DNA of 17,971 nucleotides from the NCBI GenBank assembly GCA_002325645.1, contig DCSN01000090.1:41454-59424 (forward strand), given 5' to 3'. The position numbers and the translations under genes are program-made. This DNA is from Pseudanabaena sp. UBA1465 (lineage in GTDB: Bacteria > Cyanobacteriota > Cyanobacteriia > Pseudanabaenales > Pseudanabaenaceae). Below are positions 7,932-14,783 of the stretch, one piece after another (positions within the stretch are counted from its first letter, which is position 1; each line of letters begins with the position of its first letter). The notes below the pieces were generated by a model. The model saw only the letters and a list, made by a program, of their open reading frames with translations. It did no database searches and was not told where the DNA came from.

Positions 7932-8270
7932 TTAATTCATGGTGTTATAGGCGATCGCTTGTTGCCAACTGGTGACGATATCTTCTTTTTTGATTCCTGC
8001 TGCGATGAGTGTATCAACTAATCCTTCCTCAAAATTGTCTTCTTCGATGATGACTTGGCGATCGCTGTTGTCTTCCGTGATTAGCCGAGCGTGAAACAAA
8101 ATACTATCGAACCAACTTTTTTTACTCCGACTTGTGGCAAGCACTAAAAAATGTCCTGATTCCAGATCGCAAACTGGGTAAAGTCTAATTGGTTGTAAGC
8201 TAGGCTGTTCACTTGCAGCTTCTTGGACTGTTTTTTTGAGTATTTCTGAATACTTTAGTGAGTTATCCAT
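7932..8270 (-). CDS. xisI: XisI-family protein
   Basis: 112 residues, close to the usual XisI size. The family pattern is visible: an N-terminal helix (KYSEILKKTVQEAASEQPS), LYPVCDLESGHFLVLATS at about 30-47, and the C-terminal block DTLIAAGIKKEDIV that matches the usual VxxGIPKEDIV. XisI was named for excision of the fdxN element during heterocyst formation in Anabaena, together with XisH and the recombinase XisF. The family is widespread in cyanobacteria that have no such element, so its general role is unclear. No recombinase gene is present nearby. The end of the protein (TSWQQAIAYNTMN) does not resemble the usual family end, which may be divergence. The gene overlaps xisH by 16 bases and has a strong ribosome binding site inside xisH. 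Confidence 0.82.
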   Translation of the reverse strand: MDNSLKYSEILKKTVQEAASEQPSLQPIRLYPVCDLESGHFLVLATSRSKKSWFDSILFHARLITEDNSDRQVIIEEDNFEEGLVDTLIAAGIKKEDIVTSWQQAIAYNTMN

Positions 8271-8674
8271 TTGATAATTACCTCCTCATTTGGTTCAAAA
8301 ATTAATAAATTAATTCTACTTCGCTGAATCGCTAATTTGAAAATTAGCCTTTGGAACTGTGAAATGTATACAGTTTCACTAATAGCTAGGAACAGTATTC
8401 GATCTGGCTCTTGGATTTCTAAAGCCCATTGGTAAAGCTGAATTTGTCCCATTGTTTTCTCCAGTTCACTGATTGCTGAAGATGAATCAAAATCTTTGAC
8501 TTCAATAGCTATTTTACGTCCTTCTTTTTCGGCTGTAAAGAGCTTTTCTGCTCCTAAATCAGCTTTTAAAAGCGTTTGCCCTAGTTCCAATATCAAAGGA
8601 TCACTAGTAATCGTCCATCCATCTTTTTCAAGAGTTCGGCGTAATGCAAAATGTAAGGTATCTCTTCTAGACAT
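8255..8674 (-). CDS. xisH: XisH-family PD-(D/E)XK nuclease-like protein
   Basis: 139 residues, the normal XisH length. Diagnostic stretches are LEKDGWTITSDPL (15-27), DLGAEKLFTAEKEGRKIAIEVKDF (39-62) and ISELEKTMGQIQLYQWAL (68-85). D39, E58 and K60 with Q77 are arranged like the active site of a PD-(D/E)XK nuclease fold, so the catalytic residues appear intact. It precedes and overlaps xisI, the arrangement seen throughout cyanobacteria, and starts only 18 bases after the methyltransferase stop, so the three genes are probably cotranscribed. No Shine-Dalgarno sequence precedes its ATG. Nuclease activity and its target are inferred from the fold alone. Confidence 0.88.
   Translation of the reverse strand: MSRRDTLHFALRRTLEKDGWTITSDPLILELGQTLLKADLGAEKLFTAEKEGRKIAIEVKDFDSSSAISELEKTMGQIQLYQWALEIQEPDRILFLAISETVYISQFQRLIFKLAIQRSRINLLIFEPNEEVIIKWITH
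8281..8287 (-). promoter_or_regulatory. Strong ribosome binding site of xisI inside xisH
   Basis: On the minus strand GAGGAGG lies 10 bases before the xisI ATG, within the last codons of xisH. It is one of the strongest Shine-Dalgarno matches in the window and fixes the xisI start at 8270. Together with the 16-base overlap it suggests coupled or higher translation of XisI relative to XisH. Confidence 0.7.
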
Positions 8675-8692
8675 AATAGTGTGTATAAATAA

Positions 8693-10306
8693 TCAAAATA
8701 ATTCTAACTCTGGTCGTAAGACAACTACGCTTTCTTTTTCGGCGCGTTTGAAGGTGATGTCGCCGAGGCTGAGATCGAGATATTCGGGTTTCTTGGCTCC
8801 TGAGAGTAGGTCTTCAATGGTGAAAATTTGGACGCGGGGATAGTCTTTGCCATTGGCGGCGCGATAGAATCCTGCTTTGGTTGCCTCAGTGATCATGGCT
8901 TTGGTGGGTTCGGCTAAGGTAACAAAGAATCCGAGATCGGCTTTGTTGTTGGACATTGTGCCGATGAGGTCGCGCACCATTGAGACGCTGACATTATCGC
9001 CGCCTTTGACTGAGACGATGATTTTACGTTTGATGTCGCGTTTGTTTTCGTCAAGGTCTGAGATATAGCGCAAGCCATCAATGCCGCCATCTGCGCCTTT
9101 CTTTTTGCCTTGATAGGGTGGCACTTTGACCAATGAGCAAGCCCACCACTGAAATTGATATTTGTCACGTCTGGCGAGGTCTTGGGCGCTGGCAAAGTCT
9201 TTGGGTGTGCCGTATACTTCAAATTCTATTTGTGGAAATGCGGATATGAGGCGGATTTCGATGAGGGAAATAGCGAGATGGGTGATGTCAATACCAATCC
9301 AGTTACGGTTTAGTTTTTGGGCGGCATGAAGGGCTGTTCCACATCCACAAAAAGGATCGAGAACGATATCACCTTCATTAGAACTTGCTTGAAGGATTCT
9401 TTCTAAAAGTGCTAAAGGTTTTTGAGTTGGATATCCTAAGCGTTCTTTTGCTTGAGAATTAATTGGTGGAATATCATCCCATAAGGCTTGTAAAGGAGTA
9501 CCTAAGTTTTCATCAATATAGCGTTTTAGTCGAATTCCACCATTTTTTGTAAAGTGAAGTTTGTTTTCTGCATCAAGCTTTTGCATTGTTTCAATAGGGC
9601 ATCTCCATAAAGAAGTAATTCCCTTGTATTCATAGGTATATCCTCCTCCTGATAATCCCTTGGCTGTTAAATTATCATCTGTCCATTTTCTACCATCAGA
9701 ATCTATATGGCGAAATCTAGACTTATATGCTTCAGAATGTTCTGTGAATACTGCATTCCAAATGTAATTAGAACTTTTTGCGTAATACAAAAGAATATCT
9801 GTATTTGCTCCATATTTCTTTGGATCGTTATGTGCTGTTGTTCGTTTCCAAGTAACTTCACTGCGATAACTTTGAATTCCAAAAATTGCATCAAGAATGA
9901 CCTTGAGATAATGACTAGCTGTTGGATCGCAATGTAAATAAAGACTTCCCGTAGGTTTAAGAACACGATGAAGCTCGACTAAACGAATTGCCATCATTAC
10001 CAAATAAGCCGACAGATCGTTATGCCCCAAACGCCGCACCAACAAATCTAATAACTCCGCCAAATCCCCATTCACATCATACAAAGCTTGCAAAGTCCGC
10101 GCCGACTCATCGCTCCAATGCCAAGTATCCTCAAAAGCCGTAATCTGAGCCTGTGGCGGTGCATCCCCCGACTTGCGACCGCCAAAAATCACGTTATAGT
10201 CAGCATTCGAGTTAAACGGCGGATCGAGATAAACCAAATCAACACTTTCCGAGTTAATGCTCTCCCGCAAAACCTGCAAATTATCCCCAAAATATAAGCG
10301 CTTCAT
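8693..10306 (-). CDS. Beta-class DNA methyltransferase with C-terminal Mrr-like nuclease domain
   Basis: 537 residues from an ATG start. The catalytic motif DPPF is at 28-31 and precedes the SAM-binding motif LDPFCGCGT at 316-324, an order typical of beta-class adenine-N6 or cytosine-N4 methyltransferases; YPTQKP is at 292-297. The segment between them (about 115-300) is the expected target-recognition region. Residues about 375-480 look like an Mrr/PD-(D/E)XK domain: GADGGIDG (404-411, D410) followed by VSVKGG (431-436, K434), with Ser432 where many nucleases carry Glu, Asp or Gln. A single chain may thus hold modification and cleavage activities, or the nuclease part may only bind. GC content by hand count is about 49% over 8701-9300, 35% over 9361-9960 and 48% over 9961-10260, so the recognition region is AT-rich compared with both ends. 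There is no HIP1 site in the gene. It leads the xisH-xisI cluster. Target sequence unknown. Confidence 0.88.
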   Translation of the reverse strand: MKRLYFGDNLQVLRESINSESVDLVYLDPPFNSNADYNVIFGGRKSGDAPPQAQITAFEDTWHWSDESARTLQALYDVNGDLAELLDLLVRRLGHNDLSAYLVMMAIRLVELHRVLKPTGSLYLHCDPTASHYLKVILDAIFGIQSYRSEVTWKRTTAHNDPKKYGANTDILLYYAKSSNYIWNAVFTEHSEAYKSRFRHIDSDGRKWTDDNLTAKGLSGGGYTYEYKGITSLWRCPIETMQKLDAENKLHFTKNGGIRLKRYIDENLGTPLQALWDDIPPINSQAKERLGYPTQKPLALLERILQASSNEGDIVLDPFCGCGTALHAAQKLNRNWIGIDITHLAISLIEIRLISAFPQIEFEVYGTPKDFASAQDLARRDKYQFQWWACSLVKVPPYQGKKKGADGGIDGLRYISDLDENKRDIKRKIIVSVKGGDNVSVSMVRDLIGTMSNNKADLGFFVTLAEPTKAMITEATKAGFYRAANGKDYPRVQIFTIEDLLSGAKKPEYLDLSLGDITFKRAEKESVVVLRPELELF

Positions 10307-10522
10307 TCAATCTTAATTAATTTTCATGTTTTATGACTATAACTTGAAAATGCTTAAAAATAAAAGTGAACGATAAGAATATTTATTGATTTCGCTCATA
10401 TAGGGATTTGGGTGAAAGCCCTACTTCATCAAAAAGCCACACTTTGTAGCCACAAGGGTTTAAGTCAGATCGTTTAATTGGCTTCACCTGCTTACCGATA
10501 TGAGCGATGATTTTTGGCACAA
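10307..10522. other. Intergenic gap with a possible gene remnant on the minus strand
   Basis: The first 75 bases are A/T-rich and should contain the methyltransferase promoter, but I see no convincing hexamer pair. On the minus strand, from about 10519 down to the stop at 10383, an open frame reads PKIIAHIGKQVKPIKRSD then NPCGYKVWLFDEVGLSPKSL. The WLFDE block resembles the first DDE region of some IS630-type transposases. There is no start codon outside the upstream hairpin and no terminal repeat is visible. It could be a chance open frame. Confidence 0.3.
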
Positions 10523-10551
10523 AAAAAAGCGGCGCATCGCGCCGCTTTTTT
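10523..10551. terminator. Intrinsic terminator abutting the ppsA stop codon
   Basis: AAAAAAGCGGCGC (10523-10535), loop ATC, GCGCCGCTTTTTT (10539-10551): a perfect 13-bp stem with A and T runs. On the minus strand it begins at the base right after the ppsA TAG (10552-10554). It is the same sequence as the terminator at 5205-5233, read in the opposite sense. Confidence 0.88.
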
Positions 10552-12990
10552 CTACATTTTCGCAAGTTCGAGCATCGTCTTCAAGACAGAATCAGGATTG
10601 AGACTGATCGAATCAATACCTTGCTCGACAAGGAACTTGGCAAACTCAGGATAATCGCTAGGAGCTTGACCACAGATCCCAATCTTGCGATGGTTTGCTT
10701 TTGCCTTTTGAATCACCGTGCGAACCATGGACTTAACTGCTTCATTGCGTTCATCAAAGATATGAGCAACAAGGGAAGAATCACGATCTAAGCCGAGGGT
10801 CAACTGGGTGAGATCATTGGAACCAATCGAGAAGCCGTCAAAGACTTGGGAGAACTCATCCGCCAAAATCACATTACTGGGGATTTCGCACATCACATAG
10901 ACTTCTAATCCATTTTCGCCACGTTTCAAGCCATGTTTTTCCATTTCCGCAAGCACCTTGCGACCTTCTTCGGGAGTGCGACAGAAAGGAATCATCGGAA
11001 TCACGTTGGTTAAGCCCATGTCATCGCGAACTCGTTTGAGAGCTTGACATTCTAAACCGTAGGCTTCGCGATATTTAGGATCGTAGTAGCGGGATGCGCC
11101 ACGCCAGCCGATCATCGGGTTTTCTTCGGTAGGTTCAAAGGCACGACCACCGAGTAAGTTAGCATACTCGTTGCTCTTGAAGTCGGACATCCGCACGACG
11201 ACAGGCTTAGGATAAAATGCGGCAGCGATCGTGCCGATGCCGTGAGCCAGCTTGTCTACAAAGAAGTCAGCCTTGTTTTCATACCTTGCTGTCAATTGCG
11301 AGATTTCCCATTTAGCCGCTTTGTCTTCGAGGGTATCGAAGTTCATTAGGGCGAGAGGGTGCGCTTTGATGTGGTTAGCGATGATGAATTCCATACGCGC
11401 TAAGCCAACGCCATCGCAGGGAATGGAGGACAAACCGAAGGCTTCTTCGGGATTGCCTACATTCATCAAGATCTTAGTGGAGAGTGTAGGTAAATTATCG
11501 AGGGAAGTTTCGATTACTTCAAAGGGAACTAGCCCTGAATAGACCTTACCTTCTTCACCTTCAGCACAGGAGATGGTGACTTCTTGACCAGTTTTGATCA
11601 CGCCTGTGGCATTGCTGCAACCAACGATCGCAGGAATACCCATTTCTCGCGCAATGATCGCGGCGTGGCAGGTACGTCCACCTTGGTTGGTGACGATCGC
11701 ACTAGCCTTTTTCATGATTGGTTCCCAATCAGGGTCAGTCTTGTTAGTGACTAGCACTTCACCCGCTTGGAAATCTTCGATGTTATGGACTTCCAAAATC
11801 ACATTTGCTTTGCCTTGACCAATCATCTCGCCCACAGCCCGACCTGTGATCAGGATGTCGCTGGAACCATTTAGTTTATAATTCTTGAGAATGTTGCCAG
11901 ATTTTTGGGACTGCACAGTTTCAGGTCTTGCCTGAACGATGAACAACTCACCAGTTTTACCATCCTTTGCCCATTCAATATCCATCGGTGACAGCTTGCC
12001 GCGTACTTCTGAATAGTGATCTTCGATGATGCAAGTCCATTCAGCAAGTTTGAGAATTTCATCATCGGTAATTGCAAACTTGACCCGTTCCGAAATTGGG
12101 ACAGAAATGTTCTTGGTCAGCTTACCGCCGCCAATGTCATAGACCATCTTAATTTCTTTTGTACCGAGGCGCTTTTCGAGAATCGGACGGAAGCCTTGTT
12201 TGAGCGTGGGTTTGAAAACAAAATACTCATCGGGGTTGACTGCACCCTGCACCACGTTTTCACCTAAGCCATAGGCGGCGGTGATTAACGCTGCATTTTT
12301 AAAGCCTGTTTCGGTGTCGATGGAGAACATCACACCAGAGGCGGCAAGATCGGAACGCACCATTTTCTGTACGCCGACAGAGAGCGCTACATCGAAATGA
12401 TCGAAACCATTGATCGTGCGGTAAGAAATGGCGCGATCGGTGAACAGTGAGGCAAAGCAACGATGGCAAGCTTCCACAACTTCATTCGCACCATAGACAT
12501 TGAGGTAAGTTTCCTGTTGTCCTGCGAAACTGGCATCAGGCAAGTCTTCGGCGGTAGCGCTAGAACGTACCGCCACATCGGTATCTTCTTCTTCAGAACC
12601 GTAGAGACTGCATAGTTTTTTATAGGACATGGCGATCGCCATTTGCAGATCGTCAGGGAATGGCGTATTCAGAACTAAAGCGCGTGCCATGCGACCGCGA
12701 TCGCGCAGATTATTCATGTCTTCAACATCGAGATCGGCGAAGAGTTCGCGTAGTTTTACTTCCAATCCTGCCTTCTCAATAAAATGACGGAAAGCATAGG
12801 CCGTAGTTGCAAAACCATTGGGAACGTTCACACCCTTGGGTTGAAGTTGACGAATCATTTCGCCGAGGGATGCATTTTTCCCACCCACAAGCGGAATATC
12901 CACAATTCCCACTTCTTCAAACCAAAGGATTAATGCTTTTTCTTTGGAGACATTTCGAGATGTTTCTGAGACAAAAGTTGAGCTAGTCAT
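10552..12990 (-). CDS. ppsA: Phosphoenolpyruvate synthase
   Basis: 812 residues, slightly longer than the E. coli enzyme (792). It converts pyruvate, ATP and water to PEP, AMP and phosphate in the cytoplasm. The N-terminal nucleotide-binding domain (about 20-360) includes VGGKNASLGEM (35-45) and RSSATAEDLPDASFAGQQE (142-160). The phosphohistidine domain has GGRTCHAAIIAREMGIPA, with H442 as the phosphorylated residue. The C-terminal TIM-barrel PEP-binding domain contains GSNDLTQLTLGLDRD (723-737) and CGQAPSD (773-779) with the catalytic Cys773. An AGGGAG Shine-Dalgarno sequence lies 10 bases before the ATG, which supports this start. It is a single-gene unit, ended at once by the hairpin at 10523-10551. 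The sequence is that of PEP synthase rather than pyruvate phosphate dikinase. Confidence 0.97.
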   Translation of the reverse strand: MTSSTFVSETSRNVSKEKALILWFEEVGIVDIPLVGGKNASLGEMIRQLQPKGVNVPNGFATTAYAFRHFIEKAGLEVKLRELFADLDVEDMNNLRDRGRMARALVLNTPFPDDLQMAIAMSYKKLCSLYGSEEEDTDVAVRSSATAEDLPDASFAGQQETYLNVYGANEVVEACHRCFASLFTDRAISYRTINGFDHFDVALSVGVQKMVRSDLAASGVMFSIDTETGFKNAALITAAYGLGENVVQGAVNPDEYFVFKPTLKQGFRPILEKRLGTKEIKMVYDIGGGKLTKNISVPISERVKFAITDDEILKLAEWTCIIEDHYSEVRGKLSPMDIEWAKDGKTGELFIVQARPETVQSQKSGNILKNYKLNGSSDILITGRAVGEMIGQGKANVILEVHNIEDFQAGEVLVTNKTDPDWEPIMKKASAIVTNQGGRTCHAAIIAREMGIPAIVGCSNATGVIKTGQEVTISCAEGEEGKVYSGLVPFEVIETSLDNLPTLSTKILMNVGNPEEAFGLSSIPCDGVGLARMEFIIANHIKAHPLALMNFDTLEDKAAKWEISQLTARYENKADFFVDKLAHGIGTIAAAFYPKPVVVRMSDFKSNEYANLLGGRAFEPTEENPMIGWRGASRYYDPKYREAYGLECQALKRVRDDMGLTNVIPMIPFCRTPEEGRKVLAEMEKHGLKRGENGLEVYVMCEIPSNVILADEFSQVFDGFSIGSNDLTQLTLGLDRDSSLVAHIFDERNEAVKSMVRTVIQKAKANHRKIGICGQAPSDYPEFAKFLVEQGIDSISLNPDSVLKTMLELAKM

Positions 12991-13000
12991 GACGATTTAA

Positions 13001-13006
13001 CTCCCT
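13001..13006 (-). promoter_or_regulatory. Ribosome binding site of ppsA
   Basis: AGGGAG on the minus strand, 10 bases before the ATG at 12990. It is among the few strong Shine-Dalgarno sequences here and supports the chosen start. Confidence 0.7.
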
Positions 13007-13153
13007 AACCAAATTAATGATTAGATCGATGCAATAGTAAAAACTGAAGCCTTAAAGTCCGATTTGGAAAATTCTGACAACTTACGCATTTTTAATCGTT
13101 GAAGTCAAGATTTTTTCCAGGTGTAACAATATTGAGAGCCTTGATACCCCCTA

Positions 13154-13159
13154 ATTATA
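13154..13159 (-). promoter_or_regulatory. Candidate -10 of the ppsA promoter
   Basis: A perfect TATAAT on the minus strand about 165 bases upstream of ppsA. No good -35 lies at 16-18 bases. If used, it gives a long leader (about 13147-12991) in which I see no strong structure. The rest of this gap, 13007-13205, holds no other feature I can support. Confidence 0.3.
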
Positions 13160-13205
13160 GCTATCGTGTAAGTACCAAATCTGCACCCCATTACATTTAT
13201 TAACG

Positions 13206-13238
13206 AAGAATAGGCGGCGCAAAGCGCCGCCTATTCTT
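13206..13238. repeat. 15-bp perfect palindrome at the end of the cutA remnant
   Basis: Positions 13206-13220 pair perfectly with 13224-13238; core GGCGGCGC-AAA-GCGCCGCC. The end of the right arm overlaps two bases of the stop codon (13237-13239) of the cutA fragment on the minus strand. It therefore marks the former 3' end of that gene and may now end nothing. Confidence 0.8.
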
Positions 13239-13359
13239 AACTTGTTCGGGATGTCTGAGATTTTACCCAGAGCCAATAGTCCTGCTCAACGGAGAGTGAG
13301 GGCAGCACAATAATTTCTGGCACTTCATAGGGATGTAGCGATCGCAGACTATAATTTAA
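13237..13359 (-). pseudogene. cutA: 3' remnant of cutA (divalent-cation tolerance protein)
   Basis: The minus strand has 40 codons in frame before a stop at 13237-13239. They include SLRSLHPYEVPEIIVLP followed by DYWLWV. LHPYExPEIIxLP then Y-x-x-W is the signature of the CutA C-terminus. CutA is normally about 105-112 residues; here the first two thirds are missing and an in-frame stop (13360-13362) lies just before the preserved part. The leuC leader occupies the space where the 5' part would be. No start codon is available, so this is a decayed or deleted gene. The preserved part shows no internal stop, so the loss may be recent. Confidence 0.82.
13350..13355 (+). promoter_or_regulatory. 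Candidate -10 of the leuC promoter
   Basis: A perfect TATAAT about 53 bases before the leuC ATG. The upstream -35 match is poor (TTCATA at 13324, spacing 20). It lies at the broken 5' edge of the cutA remnant, so the deletion may have shaped the present promoter. AGGA at 13394-13397 is the ribosome binding site. Confidence 0.4.
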
Positions 13360-13407
13360 CTAATAAAAAACAGTAGGAACAAGCATCTACACAAGGACAT
13401 CACAACT

Positions 13408-14727
13408 ATGGGAATGACACTCACCGAAAAGATTTTGGCAAAAGCTTCGGGCAAAAGCCACGTTACCCCTGGGGAGAATATTTGGGTGAATGCTGACCTG
13501 CTGATGACCCATGATGTCTGTGGACCTGGCACAATTGGCATCTTTAAAAAAGAATTTGGGGATGATGCAAAGGTATGGGATAAGGAAAAGCTTGTCTTAA
13601 TTCCCGATCATTATATTTTCACCAAGGATGCCAGAGCAAACCGCAACGTTGATATTTTGCGTGACTTTGCCAAAGAACAAGATATCAAATATTTTTACGA
13701 CATTACCGATCTGTCCGACTTTAAGGCAAATCCTGATTACAAAGGTGTCTGCCATATTGCCCTAGCGCAAGAAGGTCACACCAGACCAGGGGAAGTATTG
13801 TTCGGCACTGACTCCCATACCTGTAATGCGGGAGCTTTTGGACAGTTCGCCACAGGTATCGGTAATACTGATGCCGCCTTTGTCATGGGTACGGGCAAAT
13901 TATTGCTCAAAGTGCCTGCTTCGATGAAGTTTGTCTTTGATGGCGAAATGCCTCCTTATCTTTTGGCAAAGGATTTAATTTTGCATGTCATCGGCGATAT
14001 TGGGGTCAGTGGTGCTAACTATCGGGCTTTGGAAATTAGCGGCGAGGCAATTTCTACCCTGACGATGGAAGAACGAATGACCCTCTGCAACATGGCGATC
14101 GAGGCGGGTGGTAAAAATGCCGTGATTGCGCCCGATCAAACTACCTTTGACTATGTGCGATCGCGTACCGACAAGTCCTTTGAGTCACTCTATGCCGATG
14201 CTGATGCGCCCTATTATTACGTCAAGCATTACGATGTGTCTAAGCTTGAGCCTGTGGTTGCCAAGCCCCACTCCCCCGACAATCGCGCCCTTGTCCGTGA
14301 AGTCACCGATGTCAAAATCGATCGCGTCTACATTGGTTCTTGCACAGGTGGTAAAACCGAAGACTTTTACCATGCCGCGAAGTTGCTCAAGGGTCAGCAA
14401 GTAAAGGTTCCGACCTATCTTGTCCCTGCCACCCAAAAGGTTTACAACGATCTATTTAGCATCAAAATTGATGGCTTAACCCTTTCTGAGATTTTCTTGC
14501 AATCGGGCTGTATTGAGCCAGCATCACCTTCCTGCGCTGGTTGTTTAGGTGGACCTCAAGATACCTTTGGTCGGATTAACGAAGCTGAAGTTTGTGTTTC
14601 CACGACTAACCGTAATTTCCCTGGACGGATGGGTAATAAACAAGCACAAATTTATCTTGCTTCTCCCTATACGGCAGCCGCTTCGGCTCTAACAGGGCGT
14701 GTCACCGATCCTCGCGACTTCCTATAG
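13408..14727 (+). CDS. leuC: 3-isopropylmalate dehydratase large subunit-type (aconitase family)
   Basis: 439 residues; AGGA lies 10 bases before the ATG, although ATG at 13414 is also possible. The protein isomerises 2- to 3-isopropylmalate in leucine synthesis with a separate small subunit (LeuD), which is not in this window. The three [4Fe-4S] cysteines are C312 (GSCTGG), C376 and C379 (PSCAGCLGG). Other aconitase-family blocks are LMTHDV (32-37), GTDSHTCNAGAFG (133-145) and NRNFPGRMG (401-409). The length and the opening MGMTLTEKILAKASG fit the shorter subfamily shared with archaeal LeuC and homoaconitase rather than the roughly 465-residue E. coli type. Substrate within that subfamily (isopropylmalate or homocitrate-like) cannot be settled from sequence alone; leucine synthesis is the likeliest. 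It converges on the YciO-like gene across a palindrome. Confidence 0.88.
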   Translation: MGMTLTEKILAKASGKSHVTPGENIWVNADLLMTHDVCGPGTIGIFKKEFGDDAKVWDKEKLVLIPDHYIFTKDARANRNVDILRDFAKEQDIKYFYDITDLSDFKANPDYKGVCHIALAQEGHTRPGEVLFGTDSHTCNAGAFGQFATGIGNTDAAFVMGTGKLLLKVPASMKFVFDGEMPPYLLAKDLILHVIGDIGVSGANYRALEISGEAISTLTMEERMTLCNMAIEAGGKNAVIAPDQTTFDYVRSRTDKSFESLYADADAPYYYVKHYDVSKLEPVVAKPHSPDNRALVREVTDVKIDRVYIGSCTGGKTEDFYHAAKLLKGQQVKVPTYLVPATQKVYNDLFSIKIDGLTLSEIFLQSGCIEPASPSCAGCLGGPQDTFGRINEAEVCVSTTNRNFPGRMGNKQAQIYLASPYTAAASALTGRVTDPRDFL

Positions 14728-14742
14728 ATAAATTAGTTATAA

Positions 14743-14783
14743 CAATAGATAAAGGCGGCGCAACGCGCCGCCTTTATCTATTG
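14743..14783. repeat. 19-bp perfect palindrome between leuC and yciO, containing the yciO stop
   Basis: Positions 14743-14761 pair perfectly with 14765-14783; core GGCGGCGC-AAC-GCGCCGCC. The right arm contains the last two sense codons and the TAA (14774-14776) of the minus-strand gene. The stem starts 15 bases after the leuC stop. It can fold in transcripts from either side and may serve as a shared 3' end. Confidence 0.85.

Noticed and set aside
7932..8674. Working fdxN-type excision element
   Set aside because: There is no XisF-type recombinase, no paired recombination sites and no interrupted gene; only the XisH and XisI families are present.
8496..8843. 115-codon plus-strand open frame across xisH and the end of the methyltransferase
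   Set aside because: It overlaps two convincing genes on the opposite strand and resembles no protein I know.
8914..9222. 102-codon minus-strand frame inside the methyltransferase gene
   Set aside because: Alternative frame of the same DNA, low-complexity composition; the methyltransferase motifs are in the other frame.
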